From Planctomycetota bacterium (GTDB lineage: Bacteria > Planctomycetota > Brocadiia > CAIUPP01): a DNA stretch of 60,904 bases. Positions 1 through 9,462 of the stretch are shown here, piece by piece; within the stretch, counting starts at the first letter, position 1; every line of letters starts with the position of its first letter. The DNA lies in NCBI GenBank assembly GCA_022705425.1, contig JAKJEM010000017.1:1-60904 (forward strand), read 5' to 3'. The translations under genes were made by a program, and so were the position numbers. The notes under the pieces are model-generated. The model ran no database searches and was not told where the DNA came from. It saw only the letters and a program-made list of their open reading frames with translations.

Positions 1-1
1 A

Positions 2-151
2 CGGGGGGCGTCGGTGACGGCGCGTGGGACGTTGCGCTGGCTCCGCGCCGCCCTGGCCGATAACCCGGTCGTGCGACGCGACGCCGAGCGCCTGGGCAAG
101 GTGCGCCGGATGAGCGCCCGCCGCCTCTGCGCGTGTTACCGCGAACGTTAA
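2..151 (+). CDS. C-terminal end of an upstream gene, probably ArsR-type repressor (partial)
   Basis: The window opens inside a reading frame that ends with TAA at 149-151, 20 bases before the first arsC start. The 49 visible residues end in the pattern ERLGKVRRMSARRLCACYRE. A short basic tail with a late Cys-x-Cys pair resembles the C-terminus of ArsR/SmtB regulators that begin ars operons, and the genes downstream fit that reading. The winged-helix domain lies outside the window, so the identity is inferred mainly from position. Confidence 0.4.
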   Translation, partial: RGASVTARGTLRWLRAALADNPVVRRDAERLGKVRRMSARRLCACYRER

Positions 152-171
152 GCGCGAAAGGAACCCGTGCC

Positions 172-620
<449 letters not shown>

Positions 621-624
<4 letters not shown>

Positions 625-1049
625 CCCGACCCCGCGTTCTGTTCCTCTGCTCCGGCAACTCGGCGCGCAGCCAGATGGCCGAGGCCTTCCTGCGCAAGCA
701 CGCCCCGGACCGCTTTGAGTCCTTCAGCGCCGGACTCACCCCGCAGCCGATCAACCCGCTTGTTGTCCGCGCAATGGAGGAGGTCGGGGTCCGGCTCGAC
801 GGGCATCGCTCGAAGAGCGTCCGCGAGTACCTGGGCCAGCTTTGCTTCGGGCACCTCGTCATCGTGTGCGACGAGGCGAAGAAGAGCTGTCCGACGACCT
901 TTCCCGGCGTGGCGCAAGTCCATCACTGGCCCTTTGATGACCCGTCCGACTTCGCCGGGTCCGACGAAGAGAAGCTCGTCGGCATCCGCCGCGTTCGCGA
1001 CGAGATCGAAGCCCGCATCAAGGCCTGGCTGGCGGAGGTGCACGAATGA
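621..1049 (+). CDS. arsC: Second arsenate reductase ArsC, thioredoxin-coupled
   Basis: A paralogue of the gene before it, overlapping it by ATGA. The 142-residue protein has the CX5R loop CSGNSAR (Cys10, Arg16) and the redox pair Cys83 and Cys90 ([11 protein letters not shown]), followed by WPFDDPSDF. It differs from the first copy in having Ala instead of Cys in the loop and in its substrate-facing segments, so the two may differ in efficiency or partner. Its stop overlaps the pump gene start by another ATGA, so arsC, arsC and acr3 form one tightly coupled block. Confidence 0.92.
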
Positions 1050-2266
1050 ATGCCGAAACCGCATCCCGTGACGTTCCCCCTCCGTCCGACTCGGGCAAGG
1101 GCCTTGGCTTCTTTGAACGGTATCTCACCGTCTGGGTTGTTCTCTGCATCCTTGCCGGCATCGCTCTGGGCAAGCTCGCCCCCGGCGTCGCCGTTTACCT
1201 CGACGGCCTCGCCCTCTCCGTCAACAACGCCCCGGTCGTTTCCATCCCCATCGCCGTCTGCCTCTTCTTCATGATGTACCCGATCATGGTGAAGATAGAC
1301 TTCGCCGAGGTGCTCAAGGCCGGTCGCAGCCTGAAGCCCGTCGGCCTGACCCTCTTCATCAACTGGGCGATCAAGCCCTTCACGATGTACTTCATCGCCC
1401 TGTTCTTTCTCGGCGTGGCCTTTCGGGGGCTGATCGGTCCCGAGGCGGTGGATTACGTGAGGATGCCCCTGGGGCTGGACCTGTCGCCGGGGGAGACGTA
1501 CGGGGTCGGCACGGTGGTCCTGCGCGACGGCGTCCGCATGATCGAGGTGCCCCTCTGGCGGAGTTACCTGGCCGGGTGCATTCTGTTGGGCATCGCCCCA
1601 TGCACGGCCATGGTGCTGGTGTGGGGATTTCTCGCGCGCGGCAACGCGGGACACACGCTGGTCATGGTGGCCGTGAACTCGCTGACGATGCTCGCGCTTT
1701 ACGGCCCGCTCGGCGGATTTCTGCTCGGGGTCGGCAAACTGCCCGTCCCCTGGCAGGCGCTGCTCCTCTCCATCGCCATCTACGTTGCGCTTCCCCTGGT
1801 GGCGGGCTATCTCTCGCGCCGGTGGATTCTGGCCGCCAAGGGCGAAGCCTGGTTCAACGAGAAGTTCCTGCACGTCCTGACGCCCGTGACCATCGTCGCC
1901 CTGCTCGCCACGCTCGTGCTGCTCTTTTCCTTCAAGGGAGAGGTCATCCTTTCCAACCCCCTCACCATCCTCTGGATCGCCGTGCCCCTCTTCATTCAGA
2001 CCGTTCTCATCTTCGGCCTGGGTTACTGGCTCGCGCGAGTCTTGCGCCTGCGGTACGAAGACGCCGCCCCCTCGGCGATGATCGGCGCGAGCAATCACTT
2101 CGAGGTCGCCATCGCCACGGCGACGCTCCTCTTCGGCCTTTCGAGCGGCGCGGCGCTTGCCACGGTCGTCGGCGTCCTCATCGAGGTTCCCGTGATGCTC
2201 CTGCTGGTCAAGGTCTGCCTCCGCACTCGCAACGCCTTTCCCGGCGATAGCAAGGATCCGTCATGA
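1046..2266 (+). CDS. acr3: ACR3-family arsenite efflux pump
   Basis: Inner-membrane exporter that removes the arsenite made by ArsC. The 406 residues form about ten hydrophobic segments. The family Cys motif is present at Cys186 ([13 protein letters not shown]), as are the C-terminal GASNHFE segment and the [10 protein letters not shown] helix with its conserved Glu. Residues about 131-170 (from GPEAVDY to MIEVPL) add roughly 25-30 residues before the Cys helix, where typical ACR3 proteins have a short loop; the insert looks hydrophilic. The start overlaps the arsC stop and the end overlaps the arsM start by ATGA. Confidence 0.93.
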   Translation: MNAETASRDVPPPSDSGKGLGFFERYLTVWVVLCILAGIALGKLAPGVAVYLDGLALSVNNAPVVSIPIAVCLFFMMYPIMVKIDFAEVLKAGRSLKPVGLTLFINWAIKPFTMYFIALFFLGVAFRGLIGPEAVDYVRMPLGLDLSPGETYGVGTVVLRDGVRMIEVPLWRSYLAGCILLGIAPCTAMVLVWGFLARGNAGHTLVMVAVNSLTMLALYGPLGGFLLGVGKLPVPWQALLLSIAIYVALPLVAGYLSRRWILAAKGEAWFNEKFLHVLTPVTIVALLATLVLLFSFKGEVILSNPLTILWIAVPLFIQTVLIFGLGYWLARVLRLRYEDAAPSAMIGASNHFEVAIATATLLFGLSSGAALATVVGVLIEVPVMLLLVKVCLRTRNAFPGDSKDPS

Positions 2267-3042
2267 CGCGACAGTCTTCGACACACGACCTCGTCCGCAA
2301 AGCCTACGGCGCCGTGGCGCAGGGGCGTTCCTCCTGTTGCGCCCCGTCGGCCTCCTGCGATTCCGCCCTTTCCTCGGAAGGGGAGATGGGCCTTTCCTGC
2401 GGCGACCCGGTGGCCTTCCTGTCGCTGAAGGAAGGGGACGTCGTCCTGGACCTGGGCAGCGGGGCGGGGCGTGATGCCTTCATCGCGGCGCGCCGCGTCG
2501 GCCCTTCGGGGCGCGTTATCGGCGTGGCCCGCCGCAACGCGCGCAAGTTCCGCCGCGCCTCCGGGCTGGATAACGTCGAGTTCCGTGCCGGGCAGATCGA
2601 GGAACTCCCCCTCGAAGACGCCTCCGTGGACGTCGTCATCTCGAACTGCGTCATCAACCTGTCCCCGGACAAGCCGCGCGTCTTCCGGGAGGCCTTCCGC
2701 GTTCTGCGTCCCGGCGGGCGGTTGACCGTCAGCGACATCGTGCTGAACCGTCCGTTGCCGAAGGCCGCGCGCGACAGCGCGGCTCTCTATGCCGCCTGCG
2801 TGGCCGGCGCCTTGCGGCGAGAGAAGTATCTCGATGCCGTCGCCAAGGCCGGCTTCACTCGCATTGCCATCCTTACCGACCGTCTCTACTCCGCCTCCTC
2901 CTGCTGTTCGGACCCGATCACCTCGAAGGCCGGCGCGGCGCTGGAGGGCGTCGCCTCGAGTCTCACCCTCCGCGCCCGCAAGCCCGGGCGCGCCCGCGCC
3001 GATGCGAAGGCTTGCAGAACGCGGGGCGATGTTCTACGCTGA
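2263..3042 (+). CDS. arsM: Arsenite S-adenosylmethionine methyltransferase ArsM, with an internal deletion
   Basis: Methylates arsenite to volatile or excretable methylarsenicals. The 259 residues include SAM motif I (VLDLGSGAG, residues 61-69), the family signature [22 protein letters not shown] and [13 protein letters not shown]. Candidate arsenic-binding cysteines are Cys46, Cys129, Cys179 and the CC pair at 214-215. After VIGV (residue 88) the protein runs straight into ARRNARK. Family members have about nine more residues here (a D-M-T-x-E-M-L-type segment), which include the acidic residue that binds the SAM ribose. The lesion is in frame. Whether the enzyme is active is therefore doubtful. 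It is the last gene of the ars block. Confidence 0.85.
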   Translation: MTRQSSTHDLVRKAYGAVAQGRSSCCAPSASCDSALSSEGEMGLSCGDPVAFLSLKEGDVVLDLGSGAGRDAFIAARRVGPSGRVIGVARRNARKFRRASGLDNVEFRAGQIEELPLEDASVDVVISNCVINLSPDKPRVFREAFRVLRPGGRLTVSDIVLNRPLPKAARDSAALYAACVAGALRREKYLDAVAKAGFTRIAILTDRLYSASSCCSDPITSKAGAALEGVASSLTLRARKPGRARADAKACRTRGDVLR

Positions 3043-3078
3043 TGCTCGCAAGAGGGATTCTGTGCGGGAGGATCGGCT

Positions 3079-4305
3079 ATGGCGGCGGGTGCGCGTGAGG
3101 CGCAGGTGCGGCGGTGCGACGTTCTCGTTTGCGGAGGGGGGGTGGCGGGCGTAGCGGCAGCCCTGGAAGCTTCTCGCGAGGGCGCGCGCGTCATCCTTCT
3201 CGAAAAGACCCTGCTGCCCGGCGGACTCGCCACGTCCGGACTGATTAACGTGTATCTGCCCCTCTGCGACGGGAACGGACACCAGGTCACCTTCGGGCTG
3301 GCCGAAGAACTTCTTCGCCTTTCCATGCGCTACGGTCCCGGCGACATCCCCGACTGGCGCGCGGCGCGGAACGGCGGCGGCAATGCGCGCTTCCGGGTCG
3401 TCTTCTCGCCGGCCGCCTTCGTCCTCGCCCTCGACGAGGCCCTCCAGGATGCGGGCGTCGAACTCTGGCTCGACACTCTCGTGTGCGCTGCCATCGTCGA
3501 GAAGGCATCGGAGAGCGGCGCGCGGCGCGTCGCCGGAATCGAGGCGGAAACCAAGGGGGGGCGCCTTCGCTTCCTTGCGCATACCGTGATTGACGCCACC
3601 GGCGATGCCGATGTGGCCCATCGTGCCGGCGTCCTCTGCCACGACGAGGCCAACAGCCTCGCCTGCTGGGCGCTCGATGCCAACGTGCTGGCCGACGCCC
3701 CGACCACCCTTCAGACGCGCGGCGGGCGCATCGGCATGCTCCGCGTCGGCGGGCATCGGGCCGAGGTGGGCGCGCCCGCGCCCTGGCACGGTCTCGAAGC
3801 GCCGGAGATCACCCGCTTCGCCCTCGAGGGCCGCGCCCAAGTCCGTCGTTACTATCGCGAGGCGCACGCCGCCGCCGGACCCGAAGCCCGCCAGACCCAT
3901 TTTCCCATTGCGCTTCCCGTCATGGCGCAGTTCCGCACGACGCGCCGCATCGAGGGGCGCGAGAGGATGCGTCCGGGCGAGATGGAATGCCGCCGCGAGA
4001 CCTCGGTCGGTCTCGCCCCCGACTGGCGCAAGCCCGGCTGCGTCTGGGAGACGCCCTGGGGCGCTCTGTTGCCTGCGGGCATCGGCAACCTGCTGGTCGC
4101 CGGACGCTGCATCGCCGCCGAGGGCGACGCCTGGGACGTCATGCGCGTCATCCCCGCTGCCGCCATGACCGGCCAGGTCTGCGGCCTTGCCGCTGCGCTG
4201 GCGGCGCGCGGGGGATCCAGCCCCGAGGACCTCGCAGTCACAGAGATACAGACCCGCTTGCGCGCGAAGGGCTTTCTCCTTCATCGCGACGAAGTCGTCA
4301 GGTGA
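3079..4305 (+). CDS. FAD-dependent oxidoreductase (FAD_oxidored family)
   Basis: A flavoprotein of 408 residues with an N-terminal Rossmann dinucleotide site (VLVCGGGVAGVAAALE, residues 15-30, and an acidic end of strand 2 in ILLEK), then PGGLATSG. The C-terminal flavin segment is GNLLVAGRCIAAEGDAWDVM followed by a small-residue helix (GQVCGLAAAL). These fit the Pfam FAD_oxidored group that is common in carbohydrate-degrading bacteria; the substrate is unknown. The start has a strong GGGAGG site about eight bases upstream. It lies 36 bases after arsM and 21 bases before the next gene, so it may be transcribed from the ars promoter, but nothing in it points to arsenic. Confidence 0.75.
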   Translation: MAAGAREAQVRRCDVLVCGGGVAGVAAALEASREGARVILLEKTLLPGGLATSGLINVYLPLCDGNGHQVTFGLAEELLRLSMRYGPGDIPDWRAARNGGGNARFRVVFSPAAFVLALDEALQDAGVELWLDTLVCAAIVEKASESGARRVAGIEAETKGGRLRFLAHTVIDATGDADVAHRAGVLCHDEANSLACWALDANVLADAPTTLQTRGGRIGMLRVGGHRAEVGAPAPWHGLEAPEITRFALEGRAQVRRYYREAHAAAGPEARQTHFPIALPVMAQFRTTRRIEGRERMRPGEMECRRETSVGLAPDWRKPGCVWETPWGALLPAGIGNLLVAGRCIAAEGDAWDVMRVIPAAAMTGQVCGLAAALAARGGSSPEDLAVTEIQTRLRAKGFLLHRDEVVR

Positions 4306-4326
4306 TCACTGGAAAGGAGTCCGCCG

Positions 4327-5289
4327 ATGCGTCTCGGGACCTCCTACATGGGGCATCACAATCCTCGTCACATTCGCGCCGACATCGAGGAGATGGTCCG
4401 GCTTGGACTGCAGGATGTGCTGGTCGCCGCCCAGGAGAACGACTTCGTCTGGTTCCCCGGCAAGCTCCGCTTCACGGCGGAGATCGCGCGCGATCACGGT
4501 CTTCGTCCCGTCGCGATCTTCTGGGGCGCGCTCAATCTCTTCGGCGGGGGACGCATGAGCCAGTTCCTCCTCGAACATCCGGAGGGGTTCCAGGTCGCGC
4601 GCGACGGCGCGCATCGTCCGGCGGGCTGCTACGTCAACCCGGTCTGCGTGGCGCGCATCAAGGAGATGATTGGTGTAGTCGCGGGCCTTGGTTACCAGGC
4701 CTACTTCGTGGACGAGCCGACGCCGTTGCGCGATTGTTTCTGCAGGGCTTGCCGGGCTCGCTACGACGCCTGGTATGCCGGCGACCTGGTCGCCGCCCCG
4801 ACCGAAAGGCAGGAGGAGTTCCGTCGCCGCTGCTGCGTGGAGTACGTGCGCGAGATCGCCTCCTGGTGCAAGAAGAACCACCCCGCGGTCGAGACGCAAT
4901 GCTGCGTCATGCCTCACGATGACGCCCTGTGGGAGAAGATGGCTGCCCTGCCGGATCTCGACAACCTGGGCACCGACCTCTACTGGGTGAACAACGACCG
5001 CGACCCTGAGACCATGCGCCCCATCGTGCGCGGTCTCGACGCCCTCTGCCGTCGTCACGGCAAGCGGCACCACCAATGGCTTCAGTGCTGGAAGGCTGCC
5101 CGCGGGCGCGAGGAGCGCATACGCCTTCAGGGGCGCGTTCTTGTTGAGGAGAACCCCGACGCACTCTACCTCTGGGCCTGGGAGGGGCAGGTAGGCACGA
5201 AGGAAAGCTGTGAGGACCCCGCCGCCGCCTGGTCGGCCGCCTGCGACGTGCTGCGCCTTGCCCGCGAGCAGGCCGCAATTCGCAGTTGA
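4327..5289 (+). CDS. Putative TIM-barrel glycosidase-like protein of unknown substrate
   Basis: A 320-residue protein without a signal peptide. It starts with RLGTSYMGHHNPRHI and alternates predicted strands and helices like an (alpha/beta)8 barrel. The segment AYFVDEPTPLRDCFCRACR carries an Asp-Glu pair at a strand end followed by a CxCxxC cluster that could bind zinc. The same arrangement occurs in many uncharacterised glycosidase-like proteins of PVC bacteria. Later strands read GTDLYWVNN and HHQWLQCW, and ALYLWAWEGQ is near the end. I cannot name a family with certainty. A GAAAGGAG site supports the start, and the short gap to the FAD oxidoreductase suggests the two work together. Confidence 0.6.
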   Translation: MRLGTSYMGHHNPRHIRADIEEMVRLGLQDVLVAAQENDFVWFPGKLRFTAEIARDHGLRPVAIFWGALNLFGGGRMSQFLLEHPEGFQVARDGAHRPAGCYVNPVCVARIKEMIGVVAGLGYQAYFVDEPTPLRDCFCRACRARYDAWYAGDLVAAPTERQEEFRRRCCVEYVREIASWCKKNHPAVETQCCVMPHDDALWEKMAALPDLDNLGTDLYWVNNDRDPETMRPIVRGLDALCRRHGKRHHQWLQCWKAARGREERIRLQGRVLVEENPDALYLWAWEGQVGTKESCEDPAAAWSAACDVLRLAREQAAIRS

Positions 5290-5314
5290 CCCGACGCCCC
5301 CCGGCTGATATACT
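5286..5314 (+). promoter_or_regulatory. Sigma-70-type promoter of the etf operon
   Basis: The -35 box TTGACC (5286-5291) and the -10 box TATACT (5309-5314) are separated by exactly 17 bases, with an extended TG just before the -10. The -35 overlaps the stop codon of the preceding gene. The expected start near 5321 leaves a leader of about 90 bases before etfB. Confidence 0.7.
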
Positions 5315-5413
5315 GCCGCGCCCAAGTGCGGAACGACGGACGCATCGGGACGCGCCGGGCGCATCCGGCGTTCCGGGCAGGTTCCTCCCTACTCCTTTTG
5401 TTAAGGTGGCGCT

Positions 5414-6340
5414 ATGCCTTACGACTGCATCGTTATCGCCAAGCAGGTCCCCGACACCAAGAATGTGACGGGCAAGGCGATGAAGGATGACGGCACCGTC
5501 AACCGCGCCGCGCTCCCGGCCATCTTCAATCCTGAGGACCTCAACGCCCTCGAGATGGCGCTCGATATTCGCGACCGCTTCGGCGGCTCCGTCACCGTCG
5601 TGACCATGGGCCCGCCGGCGGCCTGCGAACTCCTGCGCGACGCTCTCTATCGCGGCGCCGACCGCGTCATCCTCCTCACCGACCGCCGCTTTGCCGCCGC
5701 CGACACGCTGGCCACCTCCTACGCTCTGAGCTGCGCCATTCGCAAGATCGGCAAGTTCGATCTGATCATCGGCGGACGGCAGGCCATTGACGGCGACACC
5801 GCCCAGGTTGGTCCTCAGACCGCCGAGAAGCTCCACCTGAATCAGGTCACCTATGTCGAGAAGGTGCAGGACATCCGCGACGGCCGCATCGAGATTCTGC
5901 GCAGTATTGACGGCGGATACGAGGTGGTCCGCGGGCGGCTGCCCATCCTCCTGACCGTCACCGGGACCGCCAACGAGCCCCGTCCGCCGCGCGCCAAGCG
6001 CCTCCTGCAGTTCCGGCATCATACCTGCCCGGCGGAGATCACCAACCGCATCCGCAAGCAGCTCGAAGCCCGCGGGCGCGAACCCAGCGAAGCGGAGATG
6101 GCCGAGGCCGTCAACCCCGTCCTGACCGAGGCGGTCAAGCAAGACAGGATGCTCACCGTCTGGGACGCCGATGCCGTCGGCGCCGACCACGACAAGATCG
6201 GCGGACGCGGCTCGCCCACCAAAGTCAAGAAGATCGAGTCCGTCGTCTTCAAAGGCCGCGACCTCAAGTGGATCGAGGCCAACGATGAGGGCGCCAAGGG
6301 GCTCGTCAGGGAACTCGTTACCGAGCATATCCTCGGCTAA
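5414..6340 (+). CDS. etfB: Electron transfer flavoprotein subunit beta
   Basis: Forms the ETF heterodimer with EtfA and passes electrons to or from acyl-CoA dehydrogenase. The AMP/FAD-site signature GRQAIDGDTAQVGPQ is clear, preceded by VVTMGPPAACELLRDALYRG and the ADTLATSYAL segment that also occurs in ETFs able to bifurcate electrons. At 308 residues it is longer than the usual 250-265. The extra length is a charged, helix-like insert between PRPPRAKRLLQFRH and LTVWDADAVGAD (about residues 205-250). An AAGGTGG site supports ATG 5414. It is followed by etfA 68 bases on. Confidence 0.92.
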   Translation: MPYDCIVIAKQVPDTKNVTGKAMKDDGTVNRAALPAIFNPEDLNALEMALDIRDRFGGSVTVVTMGPPAACELLRDALYRGADRVILLTDRRFAAADTLATSYALSCAIRKIGKFDLIIGGRQAIDGDTAQVGPQTAEKLHLNQVTYVEKVQDIRDGRIEILRSIDGGYEVVRGRLPILLTVTGTANEPRPPRAKRLLQFRHHTCPAEITNRIRKQLEARGREPSEAEMAEAVNPVLTEAVKQDRMLTVWDADAVGADHDKIGGRGSPTKVKKIESVVFKGRDLKWIEANDEGAKGLVRELVTEHILG

Positions 6341-6408
6341 GTCGGCGCGGGCTGCCTCGCGCGGCGGGCCGCACACGGACGGCGTACGACCATAGAGGAC
6401 AGGAATAC

Positions 6409-7425
6409 ATGGCATCGAAGAACGGCGTGATGGTCTTCATCGAGCAGGACGGCGGCAAGATCGCCGATGTCTCCCTCGAACTGGTCTGCAAGGGACGCGA
6501 ACTCGCCGACCGGCTCAGCGTCCATCTGGAAGCCGCTCTCTGCGGCCACGGCGTCGGCGCGCTCGCCCAAACGCTCATCGCCCACGGCTGCGACGTCGTC
6601 CATCTGGCCGACGACGCCCGCCTTAATCACTACCGGACGCTGCCCTACTCCCGCGTCGTCGCGGGCATGGTCACGCGCGCCCAGCCGCAGATCGTTCTCT
6701 ACGGCGCCACGGTCGTCGGGCGCGATCTTGCCCCGCGAATCGCCAGCCAGCTCAAAGCCGGCCTGACCGCCGACTGCACTGACCTGCAGATCGGCGAACA
6801 CACCGAGCCCGGCAGCGGCAAGGTGTACAAGGACCTCCTCTACCAGATCCGTCCGGCTTTCGGCGGCAACATCATCGCCACCATCGTCTGCCCGGAGACC
6901 CGTCCGCAGATGGCCACCGTCCGCGAGGGCGTCATGAAGCTGACCCCCGCCGATCCCGCCCGGAAGGGCCGGGTGGTTCCCGCCGAATGCGTCCTCGGCG
7001 ACGAAGACCTCGTCCTTGACATCCTCAAGCGCGAGAAGAAGGAGAAGAGCGTCAACCTCAAGGCCGCGAACATTATCGTCAGCGGCGGCGCAGGCGTCGG
7101 CGGCAAGGACAACTTCAGGCTTATCTTCGACCTCGCCCATACCCTCGGCGGCGCGGTCGGCGCGTCCCGGTCGGCCGTGGACAGCGGCTTCATCGGCAAG
7201 GACCACCAGGTCGGGCAGACCGGCACCACCGTCCGCCCCAAACTCTACATCGCCTGCGGTATCAGCGGCGCCGTTCAGCACCGCGCCGGAATGCAGGAAA
7301 GCGCCAAGATCATCGCGATCAACTCCGACCCCGAAGCGCCGATCTTCAACATCGCTCACTACGGCATCGTTGGCGACCTGAACCGGGTCATCCCGATGCT
7401 CATCAAGGCCTACAAGAGCAAGTAA
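6409..7425 (+). CDS. etfA: Electron transfer flavoprotein subunit alpha
   Basis: Partner of EtfB. The C-terminal FAD-binding domain is well conserved in this 338-residue protein: VSGGAGVGGKDNF, GAVGASRSAVDSGF, GQTGTTVRPKLYIACGISG, then QHRAGMQESAKIIAINSD, which matches the EtfA signature. The N-terminal half carries the nucleotide-like domain with LYGATVVGRDLAPRIA and GLTADCTDL. There is no N-terminal ferredoxin domain, which some bifurcating EtfA proteins have. Position between etfB and an acyl-CoA dehydrogenase makes a dedicated electron pair likely. Confidence 0.94.
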   Translation: MASKNGVMVFIEQDGGKIADVSLELVCKGRELADRLSVHLEAALCGHGVGALAQTLIAHGCDVVHLADDARLNHYRTLPYSRVVAGMVTRAQPQIVLYGATVVGRDLAPRIASQLKAGLTADCTDLQIGEHTEPGSGKVYKDLLYQIRPAFGGNIIATIVCPETRPQMATVREGVMKLTPADPARKGRVVPAECVLGDEDLVLDILKREKKEKSVNLKAANIIVSGGAGVGGKDNFRLIFDLAHTLGGAVGASRSAVDSGFIGKDHQVGQTGTTVRPKLYIACGISGAVQHRAGMQESAKIIAINSDPEAPIFNIAHYGIVGDLNRVIPMLIKAYKSK

Positions 7426-7489
7426 CGCGCCGCCGGAGGGCGTCGCGACCCAGTCACGGCAACCAGACACGGTTTTTGAGGCGGGTTCG

Positions 7490-9229
7490 ATGGCAAACTT
7501 CTTCACCGACAACGCCGACATCCAGTTCCAGTTCAACCGCATGGACCTGCGCGAGGTCGTTGCCCTCAAGGAAGGCGACTTCGCCGAGGGCCGCCAGTAT
7601 CCCTACGCCCCCGCGTCCTACGACGACGCGATGGACGGCTACCGCCGCATCCTTGACCTCGTCGGCGGCATCTGCGGCGACGTCATCGCCCCCCGCGCCG
7701 CCGAGGTGGACCTCGAGGGCGCGCAGTATCACGACGGCGTCGTCACCTATGCCAAGGGCACCCAGGAGGCCATGAAGGCCCTTTCCGGCGCCGACCTGAT
7801 GGGCTTTACCCTGCCCCGGCGTTACGGCGGACTCAACATGCCCACAATCATGTACGTGGCGGCCATCGAAATGGTTTCCCGCGCCGACGCCGCCCTGATG
7901 ACCATCTTCGGCCTCCAGGACATCGCCGAGACCATCAACTCCTTCGCCTCCGAGGAGCAGAAGCAGCGCTACCTGCCCAGGTTCTGCACCGGCGAGGTCA
8001 CCGGCGCCATGGTCCTCACCGAGCCCGACGCCGGCAGCGACCTTCAGGCCGTGCGCCTGAAGGCCTACCAGGACGAAAAGGGCGTCTGGCGGATGAACGG
8101 CGTCAAGCGTTTCATCACCAACGGCTGCGGCGACGTCCTCCTCGTGCTTGCCCGTTCCGAAGAGGGCACCAAGGACGGACGAGGCCTGAGCATGTTCATC
8201 TGCGAGAAGGGCCCCAAGGTTTACATCCGCCGCATCGAGGACAAGCTCGGCATCCACGGCTCGCCCACCTGCGAAATTCACTTCCGCGACGCCGAGGGCG
8301 AACTCGTCGGCCAGCGCCGCCGCGGCCTCACCCGCTACGTCATGAGCCTGATGAACGGCGCGCGCGTCGGCATCGCCGCCCAGGGCCAGGGCATCGCCGA
8401 AGCCGCCTACCGGGACGCCCTCGCTTACGCCGTGGACCGCGTCCAGTTCGGCAAGGCCATCATTGACATGGCCCAGGTTTCCGACCTGCTCGTGGACATG
8501 AAGGTCGGCGTCGAGACCGGGCGCAGCCTCCTCTACGAGACCGCTCGCGTCGTGGACCTCTGCCAGGGCTATGAGCACCTCGCCGAGACCGTCGAGCGCA
8601 GCGACCCCCGCGCCCGCGAGATCAAGGAGAAGGCCGCGCTCTACCGCAAGCAGGCCGCCATCCTCACCCCGATGTCCAAGTATTACTGCTGCGAGATGGG
8701 GCTCCGCGTCACCAGCGCCGCCATCCAGGTCCTCGGCGGCAGCGGCTATATGCGCGACTACAACCTCGAACGCTACTACCGCGACGCCCGCATCACTACG
8801 ATCTACGAGGGCACGACCGAGTTGCAGGCCGTCGCCATCCTGGCCGGCCTCCAGGGCGAGGCCCTCGCCGAGTGGTTCGCCGCCCGCGCCGCCCAGAAGC
8901 GCGAAGGCGAAATCGCCCTTCTCGCGGCCCTCGTTCAGCAGATGCAGCAGCGCCTCGCCGACGGCGTCGCCTTCGTCAAGAAGGAAGGCCATCCCGACTA
9001 CACCGACCTCATGGGCAAGCGCCTCAGCGATATGGCCTGCTGGGCGGTCATCGGCTACCTGCTCCTCGAGGAGGCGTCCGCGTCGCCCCACAAGCGCATC
9101 ATCGCGGAGAAGTTCATCCGCGACGCGGCCATCCGCACCGTCGCCCACTACACCGCCATCACCTCCGGCAACGACATCGTCCTGCGCGAGTACAAGACGC
9201 TCCTCGGTCCCGACCTGCCGAAGGCGTGA
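7490..9229 (+). CDS. Acyl-CoA dehydrogenase, long form with C-terminal extension
   Basis: Introduces the alpha-beta double bond into an acyl-CoA and hands electrons to the ETF encoded just upstream. The N-terminal helical domain is followed by the signature VLTEPDAGSDLQAVR, the strand domain with FITNGC and KLGIHGSPTCEI, and the C-terminal helical domain. The likely catalytic base is Glu440 in IYEGTTELQ; the SGYMRDYNLERYYRDAR segment precedes it. At 579 residues it is about 200 longer than a standard enzyme; the extra C-terminal helices resemble those of DmdC-like and FadE-like long forms. Substrate length cannot be read from the sequence. Confidence 0.9.
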   Translation: MANFFTDNADIQFQFNRMDLREVVALKEGDFAEGRQYPYAPASYDDAMDGYRRILDLVGGICGDVIAPRAAEVDLEGAQYHDGVVTYAKGTQEAMKALSGADLMGFTLPRRYGGLNMPTIMYVAAIEMVSRADAALMTIFGLQDIAETINSFASEEQKQRYLPRFCTGEVTGAMVLTEPDAGSDLQAVRLKAYQDEKGVWRMNGVKRFITNGCGDVLLVLARSEEGTKDGRGLSMFICEKGPKVYIRRIEDKLGIHGSPTCEIHFRDAEGELVGQRRRGLTRYVMSLMNGARVGIAAQGQGIAEAAYRDALAYAVDRVQFGKAIIDMAQVSDLLVDMKVGVETGRSLLYETARVVDLCQGYEHLAETVERSDPRAREIKEKAALYRKQAAILTPMSKYYCCEMGLRVTSAAIQVLGGSGYMRDYNLERYYRDARITTIYEGTTELQAVAILAGLQGEALAEWFAARAAQKREGEIALLAALVQQMQQRLADGVAFVKKEGHPDYTDLMGKRLSDMACWAVIGYLLLEEASASPHKRIIAEKFIRDAAIRTVAHYTAITSGNDIVLREYKTLLGPDLPKA

Positions 9230-9298
9230 TCGCCAAGGGTGTCCGACGACGACGTGGCGCGCAGGCCGTGGGCGGAAGGGCGCGCAGAAGAGGCGTTC

Positions 9299-9329
9299 GA
9301 CCGGCGGTCTCCCAGAGGGATCGCCGGTC
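9299..9329 (+). terminator. Hairpin downstream of the acyl-CoA dehydrogenase gene
   Basis: GACCGGCG (9299-9306) pairs perfectly with CGCCGGTC (9322-9329), and the inner TCCC/GGGA also pairs. It lies 70 bases after the stop. Only a weak T-rich stretch follows, so termination is plausible but not certain. Confidence 0.4.
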
Positions 9330-9462
9330 ATGTCTTTGCGCGACGCGATTCGGCATCCGGCTCGCTGCGGCCCCCCGGCTGCGCGGCGCGCGGGTCCTGC
9401 GCCGGGAGATGTATCCTGCCGTTGGCAGGCGATCCCGTCCGGTCCATTTGGCGAGGGCGCCG

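Noticed and set aside
8872..9462. N-terminal extension of the aminopropyltransferase frame upstream to 8872
   Set aside because: The frame overlaps the acyl-CoA dehydrogenase gene and is Arg-rich and unconserved; GTG 9463 with a ribosome site starts the conserved part.
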